Positions 1 through 11,515 of a stretch of 64,000 bases of DNA are shown here, piece by piece; position 1 is the stretch's first letter, and the number at the start of each line of letters is the position of its first letter. Source of the DNA: Epiperipatus broadwayi (Eukaryota > Onychophora > Udeonychophora > Euonychophora > Peripatidae); the NCBI GenBank assembly GCA_028023455.1, contig JAQFVV010006199.1, forward strand, positions 8,010,972-8,074,971, read 5' to 3'. Under the pieces are notes generated by a model. The model was not told the DNA's origin. It did not search any database and saw only the letters and a list, made by a program, of their open reading frames with translations. The position numbers and the translations under genes were made by a program.

Positions 1-2540
1 ATTGGAACAGGGTGGCACTACTGTATGGAGAGAGTTTTATCTTGTTTAATAACAATTATGTGCTAGTATGAGATAGTGATCATGTGATGTTTAGTGGTTT
101 AACAAAAAGATTATACATTATCATTAGAAAGATTAATTTCAGTTTACAAAATCAACAAAATCTTCATTATTTCTGATTATTTTTAAAAATCTAAAATAAT
201 ATCTATTTCTGTTATATCTAACAAAATGTGTTTTAAAAGTTTAAAATTTTTGAATATTTATTGCGATATTTTTATACTCATAAGTATAAATCTATTATTA
301 TTTATTCATAAGTATAAATAGGTTATTTATGTAGAAGCTAAGATTCTTAAATAGTTTCAGGCCATATTCACATTAGCTGCTAATATAATGTTATATTTTT
401 GAAAAAAAAAAAGTATTTCAAGTCAAAATAAGTTATTAATAATTTAAATTTCTTGATATCTAATAAATATAGTGAAATATGAACTTCTTTATTGCATAAA
501 AGAAAACCCCATATAAAAAGATATTAACAAGAAACATGAATCACATTTAAAAAATCTGCATAAAACAAGACCCAGGTGTATATTATAACAGGATAAAAAG
601 TTGACCTGCATGTTTGGATATTTTATAACAGAAATGAAAGGATGATGATGAAATAATTTTTATTATAGCCCTATAATTAGGATACCATTTGTAATAGATC
701 AGATATGACAAGGCCATAATAGAGTGCTCCTGTTTAATTATGCCTTGCAAATTGCAGTGCCATTTGGAACAGAATAAATATGTGTGTATGCTAACCTCTG
801 TTATAGCTCCAATGATTTGGGTGGCATTTGTAACAGATTGAAAATGTAAAATGGGAAATAGTAATTCTAATATAGGCCAGTCATTGCTTGCCTTATGTAA
901 CAGAATGAAAATGAACTCTGAAGTTGGACATCATTTGTAACTGAATAAAATATAAATCAAAGAAAAATAGTACTAATTTTATAATGCCCCTAAATAATAG
1001 TGTTGTTCATAACAGAATAAATATAATATAATAAGCTAACAAATACTAATCAATAAACAGTCATTAAGTATTTAAAGTAATTCTTTATCTAGTCACATAT
1101 TTGACTATTAACTGTACTAAACAAAACAGCAATGGTAATCTTTATTATAGCATCATGAATTCAAATAGTAATTTGAATAAATAGAAAACAAACAAAATTA
1201 TCATTTCACTTATCCTAAATACAATTCTTACTTAAAATAGATTAAAATAACAATTAAATCAAATATCATTGTCCCAAAACAACGATATATGCTTAAGATA
1301 TATTTCACTTATAATCAAGTGTAAATAATGAATTTACCATTCAACAACTAAATTCTAATATATCTAATGAATAAAACATTGCTTATAATAATATAAACTT
1401 ATACTAAATTTTAATGATGTTCATATGTAAATAAATAATTCATGGATGATTGAAATAACAGCTTTAGAATGTCCTATAAGTTTACAAAAATTAAATAAAT
1501 ATATGATCCAATAATTAATTTTAAATCCTAGTTTAAATAAAATGATAAGTAATACTAACTCAGCCATGCTATACTCATATATTAATTTACTCTTACTAAT
1601 TATGCTGTTTATAACAAGGTAAAATACTTAATAATGATCTAATATTAATAAATATTTAAGATAATTTTGAATCTATAATATCCAATCGTACTAATATATA
1701 ATAGAAACAGTAGATTTTTATTGGATATTTACTTAAGTACAATTAACTAATATTATTTATTTTAAATTTCCTGTAACTAAATTTTTAAAACTGTGACTCG
1801 TAAATCAAAAGATTTCACATATATTAGTTTGTATAGAAATTGTGAACTTAATCAGTGTAGTAGTTAATAACTTCAAGCTCTCAAATCAAAATGCTTTAGA
1901 TTCACCTATATATTTAGAAATTAGGTCAAAGATAAGAGTGGCCGTTCTTGTCTTTTAAAGTTGTTAATCTTGTGTTTGATTTGTAGAGGTCCTTACTGTC
2001 GCATTTTAGGTGCATAGTCTTAAGGTTATAGTTTTAATATATATTACTTAAAACTGTATATTATAACAATCAAAACATAGAAAAAGAATTATTAACATTT
2101 ATTATAATCAAATATGAATATAAAAATGTAATATTTAATTGGATTTATGATCCACATCAACTAAATTTTAAATTAATTAAAGCAATATAATATGTATTAT
2201 TATCAGCTTTATAACTGAATAAGTTTAAGATCTTATTGAGCAATAATGAATTCAATTCAATATTTATCCAATCAATAATAATTTAGATAAAACATGCAAA
2301 TATTTGATTAGGATTATCACATAAACTTTATATATAGTCTGATAATAATTATAGAATTCAATACAAAAAAAAAAAAATAACCATACCTATTCTGGAATTT
2401 GATTTCTGGATTATGTGATATAATTATTTCAAATAAATTTTACGATATAATCAGTTTATCTTGTCTCACTTGTTCTGTTATTAATCAATGAATTTGTTTG
2501 CACAAGTTTATTTGTTTTAAGTTAAATTAAAATTTATTAA
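1..2540. other. AT-rich non-coding stretch
   Basis: No open frame of note and no recognisable protein similarity on either strand. The only structure I see is the degenerate tandem repeat annotated at about 575-1040. A short, less AT-rich patch lies near 1930-2030, but I cannot assign it. Confidence 0.6.
575..1040. repeat. Decayed ~65-bp tandem repeat
   Basis: A phrase of the form gtaacagaatgaaaatg recurs with variation near 586, 627, 691, 766, 831, 897, 936 and 1009. Spacing is mostly 64-75 bp, and the intervening sequence often resembles 'ataggccat..ttgc..catttg'. This is seen by eye. Units are strongly diverged, so this looks like an old minisatellite or a relic of a repeat-rich element. 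Confidence 0.5.
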
Positions 2541-2569
2541 TAAATGAATATCAATTATAGCGGTGTTCA

Positions 2570-5266
2570 ATGGAAAATAAGACACGGTACATCCCAAAAA
2601 CTTATAATTTATATATATATTATAAAGGCACAAATATTGGAAATACAAGTGGAGTAGGATTCATTATAAATAAAAAGTGGAAGAACAATATTGTGGAGAT
2701 TGATGGTGTATCAGACAGAGTGGCAAGATTAGTTATACAACTTAATAGCAGATACCAAATGCAGATAATTCAGGTTTATGCCCCAACAAGTTCTCATAGT
2801 GATGAAGTAGTAGAAGATTTTTATATGGATGTACAAAAGGCTTTTGATCAGAGTAAACACCATTTTAAAATTGTTATGGGAGACTTTAATGCTAGAATTG
2901 GTAAAAAAATGAAAGATGAAAGTGCTGTGGGTAATTTTGGTTATGGTAATAGAAATGAGAAAGGACATAGACTTGTGGAGTTTGCAGAAAAAGAAAAACT
3001 TTATATTATGAATTTTTTTTTTGAGAAAAATGTTAAAAGGAAAACAGAAAGAAATGGTACAGCAGAATTGGATTATATTTTGACTAACAGGAAATACATA
3101 TTTCAAGATTGTAATGTTCTTAATAAATTTAACACAGGAAGTGATCATCGATTAGTAAGGTATAAGATACGTGTTAATGTAAAACTAGAGAGACAAAAAT
3201 TATTAAGAAAAACAATATTTATAGTTGATATTCCTAATCTTCAGAAACATTCTAATGAATTTAAATTAGAACTTACTAATCGGTTTCAAGTATTAGTAGA
3301 TTTTGAACATTATTCAGATTTGAATGAAATTAATATGAAAATAACTGATACACTTTTGAAAACTGCAACAAAGATAGCTGGTAGAAAGAAACAGCAATTG
3401 ACCAATAAAATTTCTACTGAGACTAGAGAATTTATGAAGAAAAGAAGGAATATGAAGATATACAAAAATGATGCATTAAAAAGAATTGAATATCTCGAAT
3501 TTTGTAAAATGGTGCGAAAAAGAGTTGAAAATGATATAAGAAAGTATAACTGTGAACTAGCAAGGAAAGCTGTAGAAGAAAATAAAAGTCTTAAGAATGT
3601 AAAACAACATTTTGGTATTGGTAGAAAATTTATATCTGCAATAAGAAAAAAAGATGGAATTATTACTAAAAGGAGAGATGACATCATGAAATTGGTAGAA
3701 GATTTTTATCAAGAATTATATAGTAATAAAGAACAAGTACCTCCTATATCTATTACATCTTCCAAATTGCCCAGAATTTTAAATGAAGAAGTGAGACATG
3801 CAATTAAATGTATGAAGAAAGGAAAGGCTCCAGGTAATGATGGAATTATAATTGATATATTAAAAGAAGCAGGTGAAGAAATAGAAAATTTTTTAGCAAA
3901 GTTATATACCAAATGTCTAAATGATAAAGATGTACCGGATGATTGGAAGAATGCAGTAATAATATTAATATTTAAAAAAGGTGATAAAGAAGATATTAGA
4001 AATTACAGACCTATCAGCCTTTTATCAGTTTTATATAAAATTTTTACCAAGATAATTACTACTCGTCTACAGAGAACATTGGATTTCCACCAACCAAGAG
4101 AACAAGCCGGATTTAAAAGTGGTTTTAGTACAGTAGATCATATCCAGGTATTGAGAGAAGTTATAGAAAGGACAAATGAATATGAGTTGCCATTATGCTT
4201 AGGATTTGTAGATTATGAAAAAGCATTTGATTCTATAAACATTTCTTCAGTGATTAAAGCATTAGATCATCAAGGTATAGATCCAGGATATTGTCATATT
4301 TTAAAGAATATTTATAAAAATGCAACAGCAACAATTAGATTACATAATGACACTGGGAAAGTCAACATTGAGAAAGGTGTAAGACAAGGTGACTTCATAT
4401 CTCCAAAACTTTTTACAGCAGTGCTGCATGAAGTATTTTGTGGATTAAAATGGGAAACTAAAGGAGTGAAAGTAAATGGTGATTATTTAAGTCATTTAGA
4501 TTTCGCAGATGATGTAGTTGTTTTTGCAAATAATGCTTCAGATCTGCAGGAAATGTTGCAGGAATTATCAGATGAAAGTAGGAAAGTAGGACTAAAGATA
4601 AATGTTAAAAAGACTAAAGTAATGTTTAATCGATTTGCTCAAAATATGAAAATAAAGATTGATTATGATGAATTAGAAGAAGTTAACAGTTACAAATACC
4701 TTGGTCAGATTATTAATACAGATGGAAACATAATGGAGGAAATTAATCATAGAATTAAACTTGTTTGGAGTGCTTTTGGTAGAAATAACTTGATACTAAA
4801 AGGAAATATGCCTATGTGTTTGAAAAGGAAGGTTTTTAACAAATGTGTTTTACCAGTTCTTACTTATGGATCTGAGACTTGGACACTTAATAGAAGAGCA
4901 ATTCAGAGACTTCAGACCACTCAAAGAAGTATGGAGAGATGTATGTTGGGAGTAACAAGAAGAGATCGTAAACGCAATGTATGGGTAAGAGAACAAACAG
5001 GTGTTACTGACCTCAATGAAAAAATTAAAAGATTGAAGTGGAGTTGGGCTGGACATATTGTTAGAAGAGATGATAATAGATGGACAATTGAAATTTTAAA
5101 CTGGATTCCAAGAGATTGTAAAAGACCCAGAAAGAGACCACATGTGAGATGGATGGATGAAATAAGAAAGTGTGCAGGGGTGATGTGGAGAAGAGAAGCT
5201 AAAGATCGGAGAAGATGGATTAAACTTGGAGAGACCTTCATCCTGCAGTGGATTGATAATGGTTGA
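2570..5266 (+). CDS. RTE-type endonuclease/reverse transcriptase, N-terminally truncated
   Basis: 898-residue protein for target-primed reverse transcription. The N-terminal part is an APE-like endonuclease: VYAPTSS near residue 69, GDFN at 104-107 and the SDH catalytic triplet at 191-193. The first catalytic block of the family (Asn and Glu before the 'RW' motif) is missing, so nicking activity is doubtful. The reverse transcriptase follows: NYRPISLLS, QAGFKSGFST, DYEKAFDS from 548, GVRQGDFISPKLF from 603, FADD at 645-648, and the YKYLG motif. The C-terminal third has the RTE-type RLKWSWAGHIVRRDD and W-rich tail. The reading frame has no internal stop, so the copy is young or the consensus is good here. 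The ATG is simply the first one after the truncation and is unlikely to be the native start. Confidence 0.92.
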   Translation: MENKTRYIPKTYNLYIYYKGTNIGNTSGVGFIINKKWKNNIVEIDGVSDRVARLVIQLNSRYQMQIIQVYAPTSSHSDEVVEDFYMDVQKAFDQSKHHFKIVMGDFNARIGKKMKDESAVGNFGYGNRNEKGHRLVEFAEKEKLYIMNFFFEKNVKRKTERNGTAELDYILTNRKYIFQDCNVLNKFNTGSDHRLVRYKIRVNVKLERQKLLRKTIFIVDIPNLQKHSNEFKLELTNRFQVLVDFEHYSDLNEINMKITDTLLKTATKIAGRKKQQLTNKISTETREFMKKRRNMKIYKNDALKRIEYLEFCKMVRKRVENDIRKYNCELARKAVEENKSLKNVKQHFGIGRKFISAIRKKDGIITKRRDDIMKLVEDFYQELYSNKEQVPPISITSSKLPRILNEEVRHAIKCMKKGKAPGNDGIIIDILKEAGEEIENFLAKLYTKCLNDKDVPDDWKNAVIILIFKKGDKEDIRNYRPISLLSVLYKIFTKIITTRLQRTLDFHQPREQAGFKSGFSTVDHIQVLREVIERTNEYELPLCLGFVDYEKAFDSINISSVIKALDHQGIDPGYCHILKNIYKNATATIRLHNDTGKVNIEKGVRQGDFISPKLFTAVLHEVFCGLKWETKGVKVNGDYLSHLDFADDVVVFANNASDLQEMLQELSDESRKVGLKINVKKTKVMFNRFAQNMKIKIDYDELEEVNSYKYLGQIINTDGNIMEEINHRIKLVWSAFGRNNLILKGNMPMCLKRKVFNKCVLPVLTYGSETWTLNRRAIQRLQTTQRSMERCMLGVTRRDRKRNVWVREQTGVTDLNEKIKRLKWSWAGHIVRRDDNRWTIEILNWIPRDCKRPRKRPHVRWMDEIRKCAGVMWRREAKDRRRWIKLGETFILQWIDNG

Positions 5267-5267
5267 T

Positions 5268-5290
5268 AATGATGATGATGATGATTGATG
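5268..5290 (+). repeat. GAT microsatellite at RTE 3' end
   Basis: Four to five GAT/ATG units follow the stop codon directly (taatgatgatgatgatg...). In RTE elements such short tandem units form the 3' terminus, which explains their position here. Confidence 0.75.
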
Positions 5291-5291
5291 A

Positions 5292-6630
5292 ATAGATTGT
5301 AAACCATTGATATGTACACCTATGATCTAATTGCATGTACAATAAATCATCAATTGACATTAATTTCATATTTAAATATGTGATTGCCTTTCAATCTCCA
5401 ATTCTTGAATACCAAATACGAAACATATATGTTTATGTAACACAAATATGTTGTGGTCTCTTCATACTTTCCAAGATACAAATGGGTTTAATATAATAAT
5501 ATATATATATTATTTTTTTGGAGGAGAAAAAACTGGATTACTATTATGAGAAAATTTATTTATTTAATCACTATATTGAGTTGTTTAGTAACTCAATGAT
5601 CAAGCATCATGATGATAAGCTAAGTACAAGAATTCCCCTGCTTTTCTCAAGACTCTATGAATATTAAAATTAGATATTGGAAACTGAACTGTGGTATTGA
5701 TGAAGATTTTCAAGAATTTCATGGATATTGAAATGTATTAACAATTGGATACTTCATCAGATCAAAACTGAATTTGAACCAGAAATGGTTATTGTGATCA
5801 TTAGAAAAGTATATAATGATTTTATTTCTCACTTAAAAGTCAATTCTTAAATATTTAATTCTTAAGCCTATTCTCATTAATGGACTAAATTTCTAAAAAT
5901 CAGAGAAAATAAAAGAGATATAAAATAAAATATTAATTTATGTACAAATAATTTTGTAATAAACATGATTTTGTGGCAGAATCAAGTGCCATTTACATTA
6001 TAAAAATTATCTAAATGAATTCCAAAAACAAAATAGTACTTGTTTTTATTAAAAAAGATATAACTTAGGGTAGAATACAGTAAAAAGTTATAATTAGACA
6101 AGACCTTGAAGTCATTCACAAAGATTTCCTGCAGAAATTGTCTATATATGACATTTATTTATAGATTAGTTTATATAGCTTTTATAAAATTCACATTTAA
6201 CTTTGAGTTTTTTTTTTTTTTTCTGGATTCATGTTGGCCATACATATTCATAGAAACAGAAGTGCAATATTAATAAAAAAATTTTTTTAGTTTTGTCAAT
6301 TATAGTTTAAAAAATAGAAACCATTCATTTCTTTTTGTTAGTTCATTTGTATTTGAATCAATCATCTTTTTATAATTTTATTCATTTTAAAAATGCTTAC
6401 AAAAATAATTGTAAAAATTAAATGGATGAAATTATAAATAATATTAATTTTTATTGAGGAAAATAGAAAGTCATAGCAAATTGCCATAGACCATAATCAG
6501 ATATTTTATCGTTCACATTGTTCACTCACTACATTACAGTAAAACTTTTCATAAGCATGTATATGCACATATAATGCCAAATTTTAGAAAGTGAATGATT
6601 CTAATATTTTTATCATCGCAAAACCTGGTA
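5292..6630. other. AT-rich non-coding stretch
   Basis: No ORF, RNA gene or repeat that I can support. It contains poly(T) runs (near 6210) and a short TA repeat near 5500. Confidence 0.6.
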
Positions 6631-8005
6631 CTGATGTATTAGAGCTGTTACACATTTTCACATCCATGTCATTCTACTCATAAATTTCCAATCTTGTGAT
6701 TCCATTAAATAAACCTTATGATTTCATCAAATAATGTAAACACCAGAATTTCTGACAAACTTAAGTGATAAATTTGTACACAAAAATAATTACACATTAG
6801 GATGCTAAATAAAAACATGTAGTTGTAAAGCCCCCCCCATGCACGAGGTGTGGGATTCTGTCATCTCGATAATAGCCAGCAATTTCCAAATTTTACTTAA
6901 AATTAAAAAATACCTATATTAATCTTGGCATGAAATTACAAAATGACCACAAAGAAGATGACACTTTCATTTGTATTCTAGATATTAAAAATATAAGCCT
7001 ATCTCACTGATTTTAAATTTTAATAAAAATTTATAATTTTCCTCTAAGTGAAAAATTAAATCTGCCAGCTGCACAAAGAAGGTTGTGCTTCTTCATTTGC
7101 ATTCTGGACTATATTAAAAAAAAATCAGTTCAAATCATTGATTCCGTTTTAATAAAAGTTGAATTTTTTTTTTTTTACATTTTGATAAAAGTTTACCAAT
7201 TTATTTTTTTGTTTTTAACAAAATAAATGCACTTAGACATTTCTCGATCAAAATCCGTGCACCTGTTATATTGTACACACGTGTTTTAACTCTCCATTTT
7301 TTAAAAATCTGATATAGATGTAAGTTTTTTTTTTTTTATCTGTCCATTTTTTTACTTTTCTGCCATCTTAATAGACATAGTATTGTTTTTCCTTTTTATT
7401 TGCTTTACTGTCCATTTGTAGTTAATATACTTATTATTTTTATATTTAATATTCTTATTTAAGCTATAGAGTAAATGTGGTATTTTTTTATATATTTATT
7501 TTGCTTATGTATTTTTTTGGTAATTTTGCATTAGTCTCTGTTTTGTAATTTTATGCCAGAATTAATATATGTAGTATTTTTTAATTTAAGAGAAAATTGG
7601 GGAATTGCTGACAGTGTATGTGATGGCAGAATGTCGTACCTTATGTAGGAAGGGGGTAGGAGGATGACTTTGATGACCCAAAGTGTCATTTTTATTTAGT
7701 ATTGTAATGTATTATTTTTGTGTACAAATTTATAATTTTCAAATTGTTAAAAATGTACTTTTTCAGATTTAGTCTGGTGCAATTACTGTTACATATTACA
7801 GCTGCTATGCCTTTTCACATACATATCAGTCTGCCGATAACTTTCTAAATCTTGCAATGTCATGAGATAACTTGTACATACAGTCCATTTTGACAAATTT
7901 ATCACTTAAGTTTGTCAGAAGTTCCGATTGATGACATCTCAAAATTAGAAAGTTTTCAGCGGATTGATATGGATGTGAAAAGGGGTAGTAGGTCTAATAC
8001 ATAAG
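6631..8005. mobile_element. Foldback element with ~315/465-bp diverged inverted arms
   Basis: The left arm (6631-6945) reappears inverted at 7541-8005. The matches run in order: GTATTAGA...TTTTCACATCCAT at the outside, then TTCTGACAAACTTAAGTGAT (6750-6769 against 7901-7920), then ACACAAAAATAAT, the CAGCAATT..CAAATTTT block, and ATATTAAT.TTGGCAT.AAATTACAAAA inside. The right arm carries about 155 extra bases (7736-7890) that are themselves a partial inverted copy of the outer arm. No transposase is visible. A MITE or foldback element is the likeliest reading; I could not define a target-site duplication. Confidence 0.7.
6949..7190. repeat. Direct repeat pair, ~123-bp period, in foldback centre
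   Basis: Both copies start with cacaaagaag (6949 and 7072), then a cttCATTTG.ATTCT block, then taataaaa.tt..aattttt. The divergence is substantial. They lie in the single-stranded centre between the inverted arms. Confidence 0.5.
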
Positions 8006-11000
8006 TATCTAAAAACTATATATATATATAGATAAAACAGTTAACAATATACTGCAGATCAATGGGTTCTCTAGGATCTTTTCAAGGAGACTAGTGAAAA
8101 AATATTCCTCATATTTTAATCAACTGCCAGTTAATGAAGGTTTTATCAGTTTTTTTTCTTCTAGCTGTGATTAATTAGATATTTAATAATATGTAATTTT
8201 CTAATTCAATTTAGCTGTGAAAGATTTATTTTATTTAATTTCAGCAGCAAAAGTTTGTATTATAAAATCAATCTCTATGAAAACTTTATATTACAAGGCA
8301 TTGTGGGATTTCTCAATATTATCAGTATAAATTAAATGAATCATTAACTTTTAAGAGACATTTATTTTGCATCTAAATGATATTATGTTCCCCTTTCCTA
8401 TAACAACAACAACAACAAAAAAAACAACAACATAAAAGTTATTAATAGATAGTTGTGCAGTCGTGAGAGGAGGGGGTACAAGAGAGGAATTACACTTTCT
8501 GTTATTAATACATATTTTTCAGCAATTGAAACTTGTTTATATGTAAAAGTAAAGTAAATTCAGTTTAATTTTTAATAACATAAAAAGTATTATTTTTTCT
8601 TTCTATATTACTAAAAAGTCTATTTATTCAAATAATACCAATAGGACATAACCCTGATGAAACTAGGAGTGATCAATGTTCACATGGCGTAATACTGATG
8701 ATAGTATGAGTAATGAAACATCATAGTACCATTGCAGCTTTATTCAAACAGTTTTTAATATTTTTTAATTCTATGTATTCATCTTCTGTCTGCATAAGTA
8801 GGAAAAAACTATTAATTACAAATTATGTTTATTTACAATGCAAAAGTTTACATGAAATTGTAGTTTGTGACTCTTTTTATCAGCAAAAATATGTATTATA
8901 TTGCCAATCAATAATGAATATAAAAATAATTTTTTTAGATAATAATGCACACTGCTGCAGAAATATGGAGCTGATTTTAATGATGTTCATAGTTATTTCA
9001 ATTTGCTGATTTGTAATTAAAAAAATATTTTTTACATTTTATAGAATTTAAACTTTTTATTTTGTCAAGATTTGCTTTGCATAGATCAAGCTCCAGGTTT
9101 TAATCATATGCAAAATAGTTTTGCCCCAAGAAGGTATTATTTTTTGATAGATAATATAATGGCTTTAAATATATTACTATAATAATACACATTAGTATTT
9201 GCATAATTATTTTAAATTTTTTAATATTTTTTAAATAGTGTTTATTTAATTTAGTTTTAAAAATCTATTAAATAAGAACAGTCACAAAAATCTCAAATAT
9301 CATCTATATGAATTTTTCTAATTTTATCAGAATGACATTAAATGTGTTCTGCCAAAAAATAGAAATGTGTTCATTAGATGTAAGTATTTATATATAAGTA
9401 TGTTTTAAAAAAAATCAAAAATATTAAATTATATATTTAATGCAAATAATAAAAAAAAGAATAATGTAATATTTAATATGTATCTATATTGAACCGGATG
9501 CTTTATCCATTTCAAAAGTTCCATTGCAAAATTAAAAAAATTAACTTTTATTTTATAAAGTTTTAAAAAGAAAACTATTTGAAAGTTTGTTATAGCGCAC
9601 ATAGGGAGCTATATTTTAAAATTCTCTAATTTTACTTTTTAGTTTAAAAATAAGTTTCTTTTGACACTTTTTAAATAAAACTGTAAAGACATTGTAATTG
9701 GAAAAGTTTTAATCTTTTGAGAAAGCTTTTAATTTTGGAAGATTTTAATTGCATTCCTGTTTCTTTGTAATGTAATTTTAATTTATTTTTAAAAGGTGAG
9801 ATTTAATTTTGCATTTACTTTTTTAAAATTAATTTTGAATAAGATTGAGTCTGTGATAGAAATTTGCCCTGGGCAAAAACTGATAATTAAAGATGATGCT
9901 GGAGATAAGAGTGCATATAAATAGCCCTAGGATTTTGGACTAATAATTATTTGGCTATCCATTTTATTCTGCATATTGAGTAACTGCACCTGAGTATAGC
10001 CATTGAGAATAATACCTTTTGCTGACTACTATCAAGAAATCCTGCTGAAATTATGTCTTCCAATTGCTAAATAAAATTGTCTCTGAAGAATGCCCAAACT
10101 ACATGCCATTATGAATCTTAACCCAAAGATGAATCCCGGATTCCAGATTGTTCTTGCAATATCATGTCATATAAGCTTAAACAAGAATTGATCCCTAAGA
10201 TGGAAACCTAAAATCTTCGTAGGAACTTTCAAATAAAATAAACTGTATGTACTGCTGAAAGACATCAGCTGAACCTAACCTTATGCCTCTAGATAAAACA
10301 TTTTCATATCCTAATCAGGGTTTAAATTTCTTATTAAAGTCTCAGCTTGGTTTTAAAAGAAACCTCTCTTTATAATATGTTTGGCTTATTCAATTTAAAT
10401 ATCTTTAAGCATTTATTATGTATTTTATTTATAGTGTGTACTGGACTCTTAGTTTTAAGATTCCATATTTGTTTTAAATTTATTTATCTGAGAGTGTATT
10501 GCGAGTGTATATTTGATATGCTTTGTATTCTTTTTTCTTTTTATATTACTAACCTTGATAAATACTTGGGCAGATATTAGTAATTTTCTTTTAACTCACC
10601 TGTCCCTTTTTGTTATATGGTAATTCATTTAAATAAGCTTAGTTTGTATTTCCTGCAGACCGTAAATCTTTTGGCTGATGGTTTATTGAGTATATTGTTC
10701 TGTTTTTCCTATATCGGAGATTTTGGTTTTTTTCTATTTAAGATTACATATAATTGTAATTTTCTCTTGTTCTATTTCTTTTTATTGTCTTGTACTTGGG
10801 TCAACTGGGAAACCTTGAACATGGTTAATCATGAGCTGTTCTGTGGACATATGACATTCTTGGTCCTGATGCTTTATTTTGGGCCAAGGAAAGTTCACCA
10901 TGCTATTTCGTTGTATTCCTTGCAAGACCATTTTATTTTTGAAAATCTCTAAATAGGGAAACTGGAATTGGTTTTTATAAACTGCTAGCAGGAAGATCTT

Positions 11001-11483
11001 ACTAATTCCTATTTTTGAATTATCAGTGAGAAAACGAACTTACCTACCAGGGTATTTAGTATTTTCAATACTCTTGTACACTCTGATAAATATGCCAGTA
11101 AAATCTAGGCCAAAATTTTCATAATTTGTTTGCCCGAGATTTATTTTTTTTGCTTGAATTTAATAAATTTTAAAATGATTTAAAGTTAGTTTGGCTGACA
11201 TTTGTCTCTGTTGTTTTTTCTCAATTGTCTGAACAATCTTAAAGATCTTTTTCACTCCCTGGGTCTAGTTGGTGGCAATCATCATCATCACCAACTTTTG
11301 ATCACCTTAAATTAAATTTTCTAGGTTGTTAGTGACCTGCAGCACCTTCAGTGATCAAAAGAAGATAGAAGTGACCAGCACAAAATATAATAACATTATT
11401 AAAATTTCCAATACTTTTTACTTAATAAACAAACTGAAATAATATAATAAGCATTTAAAAATTTAAAATATCATTATTAATCT
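8006..11483. other. AT-rich non-coding stretch
   Basis: Several short open frames (for example 8713-9009, 10347-10580 and 10617-10952, plus strand) give low-complexity, hydrophobic peptides with no recognisable domain; I do not regard them as genes. An ACAACAACA microsatellite sits near 8403. The slightly less AT-rich patch 9860-10330 could not be identified. Confidence 0.55.
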
Positions 11484-11515
11484 CCTCCCTCTCTCTCTCA
11501 CACACACACACACAT
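11484..11515. repeat. Compound (CT)n(CA)n microsatellite
   Basis: A pyrimidine-rich ctcctccctctctctctc tract runs directly into cacacacacacacaca. Confidence 0.95.

Larger units (their letters stand above)
2541..5291 (+). mobile_element. RTE-clade non-LTR retrotransposon, 5'-truncated
   Basis: The element consists of one long endonuclease-reverse transcriptase frame followed at once by a short GAT repeat, with no poly(A). Very short 3' ends made of microsatellite are typical of the RTE clade. The 5' part is missing: the endonuclease begins part-way. A short piece just upstream (2544-2573) read one base out of frame gives a GVQW-like end, resembling the SE(V/M)(Q/R)W motif of RTE endonucleases. 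Homology therefore probably continues a little upstream across a frameshift. Confidence 0.85.

Noticed and set aside
3310-3687. Minus-strand ORFs under the RTE gene
   Set aside because: Shadows of the plus-strand coding sequence.
5206-5216. AGATCGGAG in the RTE gene as adapter contamination
   Set aside because: It encodes the expected DRRRW tail of RTE proteins in frame, and only eight bases match the adapter.
10347-10952. Two hydrophobic plus-strand ORFs as small membrane proteins
   Set aside because: Low-complexity T-rich DNA gives hydrophobic peptides by chance; no domain, no codon signal, no context.
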